From the NCBI GenBank assembly GCA_017418975.1, contig JAFOMG010000006.1, positions 1-64,000 of the forward strand: a DNA stretch of 64,000 bases, given 5' to 3'. A program made the translations under genes and the position numbers. The notes below the pieces were generated by a model. The model did not search any database and was not told the DNA's origin. It saw only the letters and a program-made list of their open reading frames with translations. Source of the DNA: Sphingomonas sp. Its GTDB lineage: Bacteria; Pseudomonadota; Alphaproteobacteria; Sphingomonadales; Sphingomonadaceae. Shown here in pieces: positions 9,224-18,598 of the stretch (its first letter is position 1; every line of letters starts with the position of its first letter).

Positions 9224-10695
9224 ATTCTCCGGCCGCCCGGAATATCCCGGCATGGGACGCGCCCCTGCCGCAAGCGCTGGGTCACGCCTGGATCCGGGGC
9301 GAGGCCCGGGCATTTGGCGGGAATCCGATCGTCAGCATCGATCCGACGACCGGTGCGGTGTCGGGGGACTTCAGCGATGGCGGCGCACCGGCGGTCGAAG
9401 CGGCGGTGGTCGCGGCACGCGCGGCGTTGCGGGAGGATTGGGGCCGGATCGACGGCGCCGAGCGCGCCGCGCTGCTGCTGGCCTGGGCCGCGCGCATTGC
9501 CGGGGAAGTCGAGCAGCTCGCCTGGCTGGAAACCCGGGAAGTCGGCCGTCCGGTGGCCGATGCAAGGACTTTGATCGCGCAGGGGCCGCTGCTGATCGGC
9601 CATTATGCCGGCATGATCCCGGCGCTCGAGGAACCTGCCGAGGGTGCCGTCCGGCGGCCGCGCGGCGTGGTCGGAGCGATCACCCCGTGGAACTTTCCCA
9701 CTGCCAATGTGCTGATCCGCGCGGTCCCGATCCTGGCCGCCGGCAACACGCTCGTCCTGAAGCCATCGGAACTGTCGCCGCGATCCGCCGTCCTGCTCGC
9801 CCGGCTGGCGAGCGAGGCGGGCCTGCCGCCCGGCGTGTTCAACGTGGTGCCGGGTGCCGGACACACGACCGGCGCGACGCTCGCGGCACATCCCGGTGTC
9901 GACATGATCGCCTTCACCGGTTCGACATCGACCGGCCAGGCGATCATCCGGGCATCGGCGTCGCGCTCGCTCAAACCGCTGACGATGGAGTGTGGCGGCA
10001 AGTCGCCCCAGCTGGTGCTGCCCGACATGATCGGCCAGCCCGAGATCTGGCCCGGCGTCTTCGCCGCCGCCTTCTGGAACACCGGCCAATGGTGTTCGGC
10101 CCGAACCCGGCTGCTGGTGCCCAGGGGCGGCCTGGAAGCGGCGGTGGAGGGGCTGCGCGCCGCAGCCGCCGGCTGGCCCGTCGGCGACCCCCGCGATCCG
10201 GCGACGAGGCTGGGGCCGCTCGCCAGCCGCAAGCAATATGAAACCGTCCAGGGCTTTCGCGAGATTGCGCGCCGGACCGCGCTGGTGGTGCCGCTATCGG
10301 CCGTGCCCGACGGCTTGCCGGCGAAAGGTTTCCATGCCGCGCCCGAACTGGCGCTCGGCCCGCCACAGGACAGCCCGCTGGTCCAGCAGGAGATATTCGG
10401 CCCGCTGCTGACGGTGCAGGAATATGCCGATCTGGACGACGCGATCCGCCTCGCGGACGATGGACCCTATGGCCTTGCGGCGACCATCTGGGGCGCGGAC
10501 CGGGATGCGGCCGAGCGGATCGCCGCCGGCCTGCGGGTCGGATCGATGGACGTGATCGCCACCGCCGGGTCACGGCCGGGCATGGCGCTCGGCACGCCAT
10601 TCGAGCCGCGCAAGCAATCCGGCTTCGGAGTCGAGGGCGGGCTCGCCGGGCTCGCCGCCTTCACCACGCCGCAGGCGATCACCCATGCAGCCTGA
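9220..10695 (+). CDS. NAD(P)-dependent aldehyde dehydrogenase
   Basis: A 491-aa member of the aldehyde dehydrogenase superfamily, which oxidises aldehydes to carboxylic acids. It shows the Rossmann segment VGAITPWNFP, the coenzyme-binding FTGSTSTG, the general base in MECGGKSPQLV, the catalytic cysteine in FWNTGQWCSARTRLL, and the C-terminal QEIFGPLLTV. The start ATG overlaps the GMC gene's TGA, and the 3' end overlaps the next gene by 11 bases, so it is an internal gene of the operon. Its place after an alcohol oxidoreductase suggests a two-step alcohol-to-acid conversion. Confidence 0.94.
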   Translation: MNSPAARNIPAWDAPLPQALGHAWIRGEARAFGGNPIVSIDPTTGAVSGDFSDGGAPAVEAAVVAARAALREDWGRIDGAERAALLLAWAARIAGEVEQLAWLETREVGRPVADARTLIAQGPLLIGHYAGMIPALEEPAEGAVRRPRGVVGAITPWNFPTANVLIRAVPILAAGNTLVLKPSELSPRSAVLLARLASEAGLPPGVFNVVPGAGHTTGATLAAHPGVDMIAFTGSTSTGQAIIRASASRSLKPLTMECGGKSPQLVLPDMIGQPEIWPGVFAAAFWNTGQWCSARTRLLVPRGGLEAAVEGLRAAAAGWPVGDPRDPATRLGPLASRKQYETVQGFREIARRTALVVPLSAVPDGLPAKGFHAAPELALGPPQDSPLVQQEIFGPLLTVQEYADLDDAIRLADDGPYGLAATIWGADRDAAERIAAGLRVGSMDVIATAGSRPGMALGTPFEPRKQSGFGVEGGLAGLAAFTTPQAITHAA

Positions 10696-11839
10696 TGCGC
10701 CCGGGGAATCGCGGACCAGCCTGGCCGCACTGATCGTCATCGGAACCGGCGCGATGACCAGCGCCACGCTGAGCCCGGTGATGCTGGGCCTCTATATCGA
10801 CGAGTTGCGCCTCACGGCCCCGCAGGCGAGCCTGGCGCTGGCCGCCGAGAACGGCGCCTATGCGCTGGGGCTGCTGCTCTTCTACCTCGTGCTGCACCGC
10901 GCGCGGCGCCCGATGCTCGCCGCGATCGGTCTCGCGGTCATGATCGTCGCCAGCCTGTTGACCGCCAGGGCAGGCGGCTTCGTGCCATTGCTGGCGATCC
11001 GCGCCGCCTTTGGCCTGGCGATGGGCTTCACCGCATCGACCGTGTTCGCCGCCTATGCCGGGCGGGCCGATCCGCAACGGGTCTGGGCGATCGCCACCTT
11101 CGTCAACCTGGCCTATGCCGCGCTGCTGCTCGCCCTGTCGGGGTGGATCGCCCAGACGTTCGGCCTGGCGGGCATCGTCGCGATACTCGCGATCGTCGCC
11201 GCGATCGGCCTCGCCTGCGCGCGATTGATCCCGCCACCGCCTCGTTCAGCGCAGGAGACGCATGCGAGCAGCGTCCGGCATGGCCTGGCGATCAACGCCC
11301 CGGCCACTTGCGGCGCGCTGGCGCTGCTCTGCCTCTATGCCGGCCATACCACCTTGTGGTCGTTCCAGGAGCGGATGGGGCTGGCAGTCGGCTTCGATCG
11401 CAGCCAGGTGGGCGTGCTGCTCGGCATTTCGGTGCTCGGCGCGATCGCGGGCGCCCTGCTGTCGATGGCGGCCGGGCAGCGCTTCGGCCGGAGCGGCCCC
11501 AATGCGCTGGCCTTTGCCGGCCTGATCGCCTCGGCGTCGCTGCTCGCCATGCCGCTGATGGCCGCCTATGTGGCGGGCGCGATCATCGTCAAGACCGCCT
11601 GGTTCTTCGGCCTGCCCTTCCTCCTGGGCGCACTGGCCCGGCTCGACCGCAGCGGCCGCTGGAGCAGCATGGGCGCCGCCCTCCTCGCGCTGGGCTCCGC
11701 GATCGGGCCGGCGATCGGTGCGACCCTGGCAGGTCATGGCGCGCATATGATCGGCTTCCTCGCGGCCGGCCTGTACCTGGTGAGCTTCCTGTTCACCGTG
11801 CCGCTGTTCGCCGCCGATCGATCCGCGGCGGCGCGCTGA
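10685..11839 (+). CDS. Major facilitator superfamily transporter
   Basis: A 384-aa protein made almost wholly of hydrophobic segments (about 12 by eye), with the MFS-like loop after helix 2-3 (VLHRARRPMLAAIG) and repeated GXXXG patterns. It probably moves the operon's substrate or a hydrolysis product across the inner membrane. It starts 11 bases inside the aldehyde dehydrogenase gene and ends 3 bases before the DUF2817 gene, so it is translated as part of the same unit. Substrate and direction are not visible. Confidence 0.85.
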   Translation: MQPDAPGESRTSLAALIVIGTGAMTSATLSPVMLGLYIDELRLTAPQASLALAAENGAYALGLLLFYLVLHRARRPMLAAIGLAVMIVASLLTARAGGFVPLLAIRAAFGLAMGFTASTVFAAYAGRADPQRVWAIATFVNLAYAALLLALSGWIAQTFGLAGIVAILAIVAAIGLACARLIPPPPRSAQETHASSVRHGLAINAPATCGALALLCLYAGHTTLWSFQERMGLAVGFDRSQVGVLLGISVLGAIAGALLSMAAGQRFGRSGPNALAFAGLIASASLLAMPLMAAYVAGAIIVKTAWFFGLPFLLGALARLDRSGRWSSMGAALLALGSAIGPAIGATLAGHGAHMIGFLAAGLYLVSFLFTVPLFAADRSAAAR

Positions 11840-11842
11840 GCC

Positions 11843-12955
11843 ATGGCCCTGTTCGCCGAAAGCTATGAGGAAGCGCGGCGCGCCTTCCGCGCGGCCGTGA
11901 AGAGACTGGGCGGGCGGCTCGAGTCCGCGCCCCTCCCCGGAACCGGCGCCCAGGGCGAAGCGCTGACGATCGACTGGGCGGTCATCGGGCCGGCCGGCGC
12001 GCCGGCGACCCTGCTGTCGATCTCGGGCGTGCACGGGGCGGAAGGCCATGCCGGGTCCGCCGCGCAGCGTGCCTTCGCCGCCGCGCTCGATCCACGCGAT
12101 CTGGGGGAGGATTGCAACGTGGTGATGATCCACGCGCTCAATCCCTGGGGCGTTTCGCATGGCCACCGGACCGATGCCGACAATGTCGATCTCTCCCGCA
12201 ACTTCTGCGATTTCGATGCGCCGCCGCGATCCAACCCCCATTATGCCCGCGTGCACGACACCATCTGCCCCGATCGCTGGGATGACGGCCTGTCGAGCCG
12301 GGTCGGGGCATTGTTCCAGTCGCTGACCGAAGAATTGGGCGCGGCGGCGGCGCTGACGGCCTTTACCGGCGGGCAATATGGCCATCCGAACGGCATCGGC
12401 TTTGGCGGCGTCCGGCCAACACCATCGCATGCGGCATTCGCGGGGATTGTCGAGAGCGAACTCTCCGCCTCTCGCCGCATGGCGTATCTCGAATGGCATA
12501 CCGGCTTCGGCGACTATGGCCGGCCGCTGGTCGTCGCGCTCGATGCGCCCGGCACGGCGCCGCGAAACCGGATGGCGCGCTGGTGGGCCGATCAGGGCCT
12601 GCAAGGCGAGGACGAGGCCTTCGACTCGGGCGAGACGCCGGACTGGTCCGGGCTGTTGCTGCCGGGCCTGCGCCGGCTGGCGCCCCATATCGAAATCGCC
12701 GGCGCGCCGATCGAGATCGGCACCGTCTCCAATTTTCAGGCATTCGAAGCCGTGATGATCGACCGGTGGCTACGCATGGGGGCCGAGCCGGGAGACGCCG
12801 ATCTGCGTTCGATGCTGCGTGCGAGATTGCGCGCGGCCTATGATCCGGCGGACATTGCGTGGCGCGAACGGGTGGTGGAGATCGGCCGCGCGATGCACCT
12901 CGCTGCGTTGCGCGGCCTGCGTGCATGGCAGAGGGAATCCCATGCCGAAGCCTAG
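11843..12955 (+). CDS. DUF2817 protein (M14 carboxypeptidase-like)
   Basis: A 370-aa protein resembling the DUF2817 family, related to M14 zinc carboxypeptidases. The HXXE zinc motif is seen in ISGVHGAEGHAGSA, followed by MIHALNPWGVSHGHRTDADNVDLSRNF (read in parts) with the conserved Asn-Arg region, and a later candidate zinc His in LEWHTGFG. Family knowledge predicts hydrolysis of a C-terminal amino acid or amide, but no DUF2817 substrate is safe to name. As the last gene of the M20-GMC-ALDH-MFS operon it gives the locus a second hydrolase for amide bonds. Confidence 0.85.
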   Translation: MALFAESYEEARRAFRAAVKRLGGRLESAPLPGTGAQGEALTIDWAVIGPAGAPATLLSISGVHGAEGHAGSAAQRAFAAALDPRDLGEDCNVVMIHALNPWGVSHGHRTDADNVDLSRNFCDFDAPPRSNPHYARVHDTICPDRWDDGLSSRVGALFQSLTEELGAAAALTAFTGGQYGHPNGIGFGGVRPTPSHAAFAGIVESELSASRRMAYLEWHTGFGDYGRPLVVALDAPGTAPRNRMARWWADQGLQGEDEAFDSGETPDWSGLLLPGLRRLAPHIEIAGAPIEIGTVSNFQAFEAVMIDRWLRMGAEPGDADLRSMLRARLRAAYDPADIAWRERVVEIGRAMHLAALRGLRAWQRESHAEA

Positions 12956-13037
12956 TCCCGCCCGTCGCGACGGGCTTCGACAATATCCCGCACCGGCATT
13001 ACCGATCCCCCTTACCCCTATCCGATGGAAATCACCC

Positions 13038-13223
13038 ATGTCGCACGCTCCGGAAACCTATGGCCTGGCTGCCTTTGCCTATCTGCGCGCGCTGGCGGCG
13101 GAGCTGCGGGAGGCGGAGCCGGGCCTGCATGCGCGCGCCCTGGAGCGCGCGATCGCCAGCTTTGGCGACACGCCGCGCCTGGGCGACCGGCCGATCATCC
13201 AGGCATTGAAGGAACTGGGATAG
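13038..13223 (+). CDS. Small unknown protein, 61 aa
   Basis: A short frame beginning MSHAPETYGLAAFAYLRALA and ending KELG, rich in Ala, Leu, Glu and Arg and probably helical. GGAA lies seven bases before the ATG. It follows the catabolic operon by 82 bases and may be a separate transcript. I recognise no family. A longer frame upstream (from 12819) overlaps the DUF2817 gene and is not credible. Confidence 0.45.
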   Translation: MSHAPETYGLAAFAYLRALAAELREAEPGLHARALERAIASFGDTPRLGDRPIIQALKELG

Positions 13224-13317
13224 GCGCCGCATCCGGGAGCCGTTTTTTTCGGCTGCCGCCCGAAACCGATCGCCATCTTGTGATTTCAGATAGTCTGGAG
13301 CCGGATGGCTGCCGGGC

Positions 13318-13872
13318 ATGGCTGGGGAGATGGGGGTTCTGGACGTTTTCGATCTGACCAGGCGGCCCGACCTGATCCGCCCGGCCTATGCCTTCGACCT
13401 GCTCTTCCTGGCGATCGGCCTGGGCATGATCGGCGTGGTGCTGTTTTTTTGCTGGCGCCGGCAGTGGAACATCCTGTTCTACCTCCCCATCGTATTGGCC
13501 TGGACGACCGGGGCGGTGTGGATGACCTGGCACGATATCCGGCACAGCCACGCCGCGAGAGCGCTGGTCCAGAGCGGCCGGTTCGCCAGCATCGAGGGGT
13601 GCCTGGATCAGTTCCATCCGGGATTGGCCAACCCGAGCGAGGCGGAATCCGGCCTCGAGCGCTGGAATGTCGCGGGGCAGGAATTCCTCTATGCTGCGGA
13701 CGAGGTTCGGCTCGGCTATCGTCGGGTCGAGCCGGGAGGCGGCCTGGTCCATGCCGATTCCTGGGTCCGGGTCGGCTATGTCCGTGACGATATGCGCGGG
13801 CACAACGACATTGTCCGGCTCGAGGTGAAACAACATGCCTGCCCGGCGGCGCCGGACCTTTGGCCGAAATGA
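13318..13872 (+). CDS. Unknown membrane protein, 184 aa
   Basis: Two transmembrane segments are visible near the N-terminus (about residues 24-45 and 51-69), followed by a soluble domain with the pattern IEGCLDQFHP...RWNVAGQEFLYA...VRVGYV...IVRLEV. Similar patterns occur in unnamed sphingomonad proteins, where the domain looks like a small beta-barrel. The start could be 13318 or 13330. It overlaps the start region of the next frame but that gene's chosen start (13907) clears it. Confidence 0.6.
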   Translation: MAGEMGVLDVFDLTRRPDLIRPAYAFDLLFLAIGLGMIGVVLFFCWRRQWNILFYLPIVLAWTTGAVWMTWHDIRHSHAARALVQSGRFASIEGCLDQFHPGLANPSEAESGLERWNVAGQEFLYAADEVRLGYRRVEPGGGLVHADSWVRVGYVRDDMRGHNDIVRLEVKQHACPAAPDLWPK

Positions 13873-13906
13873 CGCCCGCAAACCCGCATCAAGCATGGGA
13901 GTATCG

Positions 13907-14431
13907 ATGCCTCACACCCTTTTCGCCGTCCCGATCCTGTGGGGAGCCTTTTTCACCGCGCCGGCATCGGCGGACCCGTTCTACGACGCCGCGCTCTGCA
14001 AGCCGCCCTATACGACCGACTCGGCCACGGCGCTCTATGAGGCCGCCGAGAAGCTCGCCAAGCCCGATACGTCGATGCTGGGCGCCTATGTCTACCGGCT
14101 GCCGCGCGCGCTCGGGCAGGACGGTTTCGCGAGCAGCGAAGTCATCTTCGCGGGCACGGCGGTCGGCGTCCTGATCGAAGGCGCGCGGGCCGATACGCTG
14201 GCCGAGCGCTATGGGCTGACGAAGGAGCGCTCCACGCTGCTCGGCACCGCCACCAAGGGCTATTCCCGGGCCCTGCCCCAGGAACAGCAGCCCCAGCCCG
14301 ATCTGGGCATCGTCTCGATCGTCGCACGCGAAAGCCCGTCGCTGCCCGGCAAGACGCTGCTCGCGTGCGAGCTCGTCCTCAAGGCCGATCAGGAAGCGCT
14401 CGATCGCTACGAGAAGTCGCGCACCCCATAG
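13907..14431 (+). CDS. Unknown secreted protein, 174 aa
   Basis: The product begins with a clear signal peptide (MPHTLFAVPILWGAFFTAPASA, cleavage after ASA) and continues as a soluble Ala/Leu-rich protein with one early Cys (ALCKPPY) and one late Cys (LLACEL), which could form a periplasmic disulfide. The start at 13907 is preferred over 13835 and 13895 because GGGAG lies five bases upstream and the signal peptide then sits at the N-terminus. No family recognised. Confidence 0.65.
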   Translation: MPHTLFAVPILWGAFFTAPASADPFYDAALCKPPYTTDSATALYEAAEKLAKPDTSMLGAYVYRLPRALGQDGFASSEVIFAGTAVGVLIEGARADTLAERYGLTKERSTLLGTATKGYSRALPQEQQPQPDLGIVSIVARESPSLPGKTLLACELVLKADQEALDRYEKSRTP

Positions 14432-14482
14432 CGCCGCCGCACGACATACGGCACCGCCCCCCTCCTCCTGCCAAGGTCCGCC

Positions 14483-15157
14483 ATGGTCATCCTCTCGGCA
14501 ATTTCATACTTCCTCACCCATCACCCCTTCTGGGCCTGGCCGGTGATCGTCCTGGTGGGGGCGTTGCTGGCCCATCTGCTGGCGAAATGGCGCGGGAGCC
14601 GTGGCTGGTACGGGCTGATCCTGGCCTTCTTCATCTATGGCCAGGTCAACCTCTTCACCGCGCATATCTTCAACGCGCTGTTCCTCGAGGCATTCGGGGT
14701 CGACGGCACGGCCGTGATCACCCAGTCCGAGGAAACCAGCTCTTCCCTGAACGACCAGAATATCTGGGCCTATGACGCGGTGGTGAAGACGGCGGACGGC
14801 AAGGACGTGGTGACGCGATTCGATACCATGTCCGCCAGCATCTATCCCATCACGAACGCCATCATGGTCCCGCCCAAGGGCGAGAGGTTCGCGATCAGAT
14901 ATGTTCCGGGGTTTCCGCGCAATTTCGTCATCATGCGCGACCTGTCGCCCTATGGGAGGGAATATCTGCTCGGGGAGGATCGCAAGCCGGTCGAGAAGGC
15001 CGCGGCCCAGTTCGCGGCCAGTCCGGGCAACAAGGCCTTCATCGCGGAATATCGGCAGGCGCTGGCCGCGTTCATCGCCAAGCATCGCGACGATGCCGAT
15101 CCGGCCCTGATCGCGAACTACCATGCGCAGCTCGACGCGCTGCCCCGGACCGACTGA
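14483..15157 (+). CDS. Unknown inner-membrane protein, 224 aa
   Basis: Two hydrophobic segments at about residues 18-33 and 43-62 precede a soluble C-terminal domain of about 160 residues with the core VVKTADGKDVVTRFDTMSAS and IRYVPGFPRNFVIM. The layout (two helices then a small beta-rich domain) resembles the membrane protein at 13318, so the two may have related roles. AAGG upstream of ATG supports the start. Function unknown. Confidence 0.65.
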   Translation: MVILSAISYFLTHHPFWAWPVIVLVGALLAHLLAKWRGSRGWYGLILAFFIYGQVNLFTAHIFNALFLEAFGVDGTAVITQSEETSSSLNDQNIWAYDAVVKTADGKDVVTRFDTMSASIYPITNAIMVPPKGERFAIRYVPGFPRNFVIMRDLSPYGREYLLGEDRKPVEKAAAQFAASPGNKAFIAEYRQALAAFIAKHRDDADPALIANYHAQLDALPRTD

Positions 15158-15207
15158 GGCAGCGCGCCGGGGCCGGCGCGGCAGTCGCAATATCCGAAGA
15201 TCGAGAA

Positions 15208-15284
15208 TGGTAGCGGAGGAGGGACTTGAACCCCCGACACGCGGATTATGATTCCGCTGCTCTAACCAGCTGAGCTACTCCGCC
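15208..15284 (-). tRNA. tRNA-Met (CAT), elongator
   Basis: The minus strand folds as a 77-nt tRNA with acceptor GGCGGAG, D-arm GCTC/GAGC, anticodon stem GCGGA/TCCGC enclosing loop ATCATAA (anticodon CAT), and an encoded 3' CCA. The A-starting acceptor-proximal pattern (G1-C72 paired) is that of elongator, not initiator, tRNA-Met. A tRNA-Ile with lysidine-modified CAT is the alternative but fits less well. Confidence 0.93.
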
Positions 15285-15338
15285 CCAAGAGGCTGTCGCC
15301 GAAGCGAGGGGGCCCAATAGGTCCGCCCTCTCCTCAGG

Positions 15339-15851
15339 TCAAGCGAACATGTGACGCGAGTGCATTTCCCAGGGTCCGCCGCGATAATGCCAGCTCGCCA
15401 GGCCCGCGATTTCCACTTCCCGGGCCGTGAAATCGCGCGCCAGCGCGGCCAGCACCGCCTTGGCGAGCACCGGCCGGACCTTGTTCTGGATGGTGACGTG
15501 CGGGCGCCAGCGGCCGGCATCCTGGGGCGTGAGCAGCCCGGCGAACGCATCGACGAGCCCCTCGCGAATCGCCATCAGCTCGGGCGCCTCGATTCGATAG
15601 GCGACGCCGCCGCCCAGCGACATCAGCCCCGTCACCTTCGCCCGCGGCGCGCGCACGCCGCGGGTCTCCACCGAAAGCCGGTGCTTCAGCTCCTCCGCCA
15701 CCGAGGGCGGAAGCTGATGGAACAGCGTCAGATGCGCGTCGAGCAGGTTCCGCTCGGGCGGGTAATGCTCGCGGCGCAGCGCATTGAACCAGGCCTGGTC
15801 CTGGCGCCCGAGCAGCGCCGTGACGATCAGCGGCGCGGCACGCTCGGTCAA
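15339..15851 (-). CDS. 2'-5' RNA ligase / 2H phosphoesterase family protein
   Basis: A 170-aa protein with the two HXT motifs of the 2H phosphoesterase superfamily: HLTLFH at about residues 40-45 and HVTIQN at about 118-123. Relatives act on 2',5' RNA linkages or cyclic phosphates. It begins with TTG, and this TTG shares bases with the TGA stop of kup (TTGA), so it is probably translated by coupling from the potassium transporter. A link in function to potassium uptake is not evident. Confidence 0.85.
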   Translation of the reverse strand: MTERAAPLIVTALLGRQDQAWFNALRREHYPPERNLLDAHLTLFHQLPPSVAEELKHRLSVETRGVRAPRAKVTGLMSLGGGVAYRIEAPELMAIREGLVDAFAGLLTPQDAGRWRPHVTIQNKVRPVLAKAVLAALARDFTAREVEIAGLASWHYRGGPWEMHSRHMFA

Positions 15852-17782
15852 ATCTCGACCTGGCTGCCCAGCTCAACCACGCGATTGGTGGGCAGGCGGA
15901 AGAATTCCATCGCGCTCTCGGCGTTGCGCAGCATCCAGGCGAACAGCTTCTCGCGCCAGATCATCATCCCCGGGCGCGACGACGGCAGCAGCGTCTGGCG
16001 CGCCAGGAAGAAGCTCGTCTCCATCATCTTGAACTCGGCCCCGCAGGCGTTGACCGACTTCAGCGCCGCGGGAACATCGGCTTCCTGCATGAAGCCATAG
16101 GCCAGGATCATGCGGTGGAAGCCCTTGCCCAGATCCTCGATCATCATCCGGTTCTCGTCGGAGACATAGGGCACGTCCTTGATCTTCACGGTGAGGAGGA
16201 TCACCCGGTCGTGCAGCACCTTGTTGTGCTTGAGGTTGTGCAGCAGCGCGTGCGGCACGCCCTCGGGCGTGGAGGTCATGAACACCGCGGTGCCGGGCAC
16301 CCGCGTGGCCGTGGTGGCGGCCGAAGTGATGAAGATCTTGATCGGCATCGCGCTCTCGCGCAGCCGGTTGATCATCAGCTGGCGCCCCTTCGACCAGGTC
16401 GTCAGCAGCGTGAACACCACGAAGCCCACGAACAGCGGGAACCAGCCGCCATCGGGCACCTTGGTCAGGTTCGCGGCGAAATAGGCCAGGTCGACCGTGA
16501 AGAACACCGCGAGCAGCGGGATCGCGTAGCGCTTCTTCCACTTCCAGAGCCCGAACAGCACGACCGCCAGCAGGCAGTTGTCGATGAACATCGCGCCGGT
16601 GACGGCGATGCCATAGGCCGCGGTGAGGTTCGACGAGGTCTGGAACACCAGCACCAGCAGGATCACCATGATCATCAGCGCCCAGTTGATGAGCGGAATA
16701 TAGATCTGGCCGGCCGTCGAGGCGCTGGTGTGCTCGATGCGCAGGCGCGGCACGAAGCCGAGCTGGATCGCCTGCTGCGTGACCGAGAAGGCGCCCGAGA
16801 TCACCGCCTGCGAGGCGATCACGGCGGCCATCGTCGCCAGGATGACCAGCGGGAACTGCAGCACCTCCGGCGCGAGCATGTAGAAGGGGCTGCGCAGCGC
16901 GGCATGCCCCTCGCGCATCAGCAGCGCGCCCTGCCCCATATAGTTGAGGATCAGCGCCGGCAGCACGAACCACAGCCACGAGATGCGAATGGGCTTGCGC
17001 CCGAAATGGCCCATATCGGCATAGAGCGCCTCGGCGCCGGTCACCGCCAGCACGACCGAGCCGAGCGCCAGGAATGCCCGCACCGGATCCTCGGCGAAGA
17101 ACAGGAAGGCATGATGCGGCAGCAGCGCGTTGAGGATCGTCGGCGTCTGGACGAGGCTGAGGGTGCCGAGCGTCGCGATCGTCAGGAAATAGAGGAGCAT
17201 GATCGGCCCGAACAGCGTGCCGACCCGCGAGGTGCCGGTCCGCTGGATCGAGAAGAGCAGCACCAGGATCACCACCGCGATCGGCAGCACCAGCCTGCCG
17301 AATCCCGGTGCGGCGACGGCAAGTCCCTCCACCGCCGAGAGCACCGACACCGCCGGCGTGATCATCGAATCGCCATAGAAGAGCGCGGTTGCGAACACGC
17401 CGAGCAGCACGATCCCCTGCGTCCAGCGCTTGGGATTGCCGCTGCTGCGCGAGATCAGCGCCAGCAGCGCCAGGCTGCCGCCCTCGCCCTTGTTGTCCGC
17501 CCGCATGATGATCGTGACGTACTTCAGCGTCACCACCACCATCATCGACCAGAAGATCAGGCTGATCACGCCCATGATGTGCAGCGTGTCGAGCGCCAGC
17601 TTGTGATGACCGTCGAACGTCTCGCGAAAGGCGTAGAGCGGGCTCGTGCCGATATCGCCGAAGACGATGCCGATCGCGCCGATGGCCAGCTTCCACGTCG
17701 CGTCATGGCTGTGCGCATGCGCGGCGGGCGCGTCGATCTGTGCCGGAGCCGACTCGGCGGCTCCCTCGGAAGGGGTGTTCAC
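15848..17782 (-). CDS. kup: Low-affinity potassium transporter Kup
   Basis: A 644-aa inner-membrane protein of the KUP/HAK family that takes up K+ with protons. The conserved [19 protein letters not shown] opens the membrane domain after a short Ala/His-rich tail; [35 protein letters not shown] and NYMGQGALL are family blocks, and about 12 hydrophobic segments are followed by a soluble C-terminal domain of about 190 residues. Length is typical of bacterial Kup. It overlaps the RNA ligase gene by four bases. Confidence 0.96.
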   Translation of the reverse strand: MNTPSEGAAESAPAQIDAPAAHAHSHDATWKLAIGAIGIVFGDIGTSPLYAFRETFDGHHKLALDTLHIMGVISLIFWSMMVVVTLKYVTIIMRADNKGEGGSLALLALISRSSGNPKRWTQGIVLLGVFATALFYGDSMITPAVSVLSAVEGLAVAAPGFGRLVLPIAVVILVLLFSIQRTGTSRVGTLFGPIMLLYFLTIATLGTLSLVQTPTILNALLPHHAFLFFAEDPVRAFLALGSVVLAVTGAEALYADMGHFGRKPIRISWLWFVLPALILNYMGQGALLMREGHAALRSPFYMLAPEVLQFPLVILATMAAVIASQAVISGAFSVTQQAIQLGFVPRLRIEHTSASTAGQIYIPLINWALMIMVILLVLVFQTSSNLTAAYGIAVTGAMFIDNCLLAVVLFGLWKWKKRYAIPLLAVFFTVDLAYFAANLTKVPDGGWFPLFVGFVVFTLLTTWSKGRQLMINRLRESAMPIKIFITSAATTATRVPGTAVFMTSTPEGVPHALLHNLKHNKVLHDRVILLTVKIKDVPYVSDENRMMIEDLGKGFHRMILAYGFMQEADVPAALKSVNACGAEFKMMETSFFLARQTLLPSSRPGMMIWREKLFAWMLRNAESAMEFFRLPTNRVVELGSQVEI

Positions 17783-17990
17783 GGGCGCGGGTGTCGCGTC
17801 AGAGAGGAAGCGGACCTGGTCATGCGACCTGCGTTCTCGATCTTCAAAGTGCGCGGGCGGTTAGCACGCGCAGCATCTGCAATCAACGAATGTCGTTACG
17901 CGAGGGGCCACGCGCAAGGGGACAGCGGGTCCCCGAGAGGCTTCCCGGAACCGGGCCCGGGAGACGGCTGGAGCAGTCTTGCAAGCCGCC

Positions 17991-18461
17991 CTACCGCCCC
18001 GCCCCGAACAGCGCCTCCGCCTCGCTGCGCGTCGGTATGGCGCGCAGCACGAAGCTGGAATTGATCGTCACCACGCCGGGCAGCCGCCCCAGATGCTCGC
18101 GGTGCAGCCGCTCATAATCGTCCAGGTCGCGCGCCAGGATCTTCAGGCGATAATCCTGGCCGCCCGAGACCAGCGCGCATTCCACCACGCCGTCGATCTG
18201 CGCCACCGCCGCCTCGAAACGCGCCAGATCCTCCTCCACCTGGGTGCCCAGCGTGATGTCGACCAGCGCGGTGATCCGGAAGCCGAGCCGGCGGTGCCCG
18301 AGTCGCGCGCCATAGCCCTGGACATGGCCCGACGCCTCGAGCGCCTGGATCCGGCGGGTACAGGCCGATTGCGACAGCCCCACCTGGGTGGCGATGGCGC
18401 TCACCGGTGCCCGCGCATCGGCGGCAAGCGACTTGAGGATAGCTGCATCAATCCTGTCCAT
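17991..18461 (-). CDS. Lrp/AsnC-family regulator, probably of ald
   Basis: A 156-aa regulator with an N-terminal helix-turn-helix (MDRIDAAILKSLAADARAPV, then QVGLSQSACTRRIQALEASG) and a C-terminal RAM ligand domain (VSGGQDYRLKILARDLDDYE, VVTINSSFVL). The start at 18461 places the helix-turn-helix at the usual distance from the N-terminus; the frame is open to 18557 but that would overlap the control region. It is divergent from alanine dehydrogenase, the standard arrangement of AldR-type Lrp proteins that sense alanine. Its start codon lies inside a 15-bp palindrome that looks like an operator. Confidence 0.92.
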   Translation of the reverse strand: MDRIDAAILKSLAADARAPVSAIATQVGLSQSACTRRIQALEASGHVQGYGARLGHRRLGFRITALVDITLGTQVEEDLARFEAAVAQIDGVVECALVSGGQDYRLKILARDLDDYERLHREHLGRLPGVVTINSSFVLRAIPTRSEAEALFGAGR

Positions 18462-18506
18462 GTTGCATGGATAGCCGATTTCCATGTTCGTTGCAGCGAT
18501 TCCATG
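18457..18506. promoter_or_regulatory. Putative Lrp operators between lrp and ald
   Basis: A perfect 15-bp palindrome, TCCATGTTGCATGGA, spans 18457-18471 and covers the lrp start codon. Further TCCATG half-sites start at 18481 and 18501, giving spacings of 24 and 20 bases, near two helical turns. Lrp proteins bind 15-bp palindromes in phased arrays, so this is a good candidate for both self-repression of lrp and activation of ald. Binding itself is inference. Confidence 0.55.
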
Positions 18507-18533
18507 CGCACGATGCCTATCCCTGTCATATCT

Positions 18534-18565
18534 TTGCAGGGATTCGCGGCACGCCATGCTATATT
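18534..18565 (+). promoter_or_regulatory. Candidate ald promoter
   Basis: TTGCAG at 18534-18539 and TATATT at 18560-18565 resemble sigma-70 -35 and -10 boxes with a long 20-base spacer, which suits an activator-dependent promoter. The upstream TCCATG array would place Lrp just behind RNA polymerase. ATG of ald is 34 bases beyond the -10 box. Confidence 0.35.
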
Positions 18566-18598
18566 CTCCGCGCCAATCACATTCACGGAGAGGTTCCC

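Noticed and set aside
15208..15284. Initiator tRNA-Met
   Set aside because: Position 1 is paired and the anticodon stem lacks the three consecutive G-C pairs of initiators.
16115..18064. A 649-codon plus-strand frame opposite kup
   Set aside because: Low-complexity His/Glu/Arg-rich translation of the kup antisense strand.
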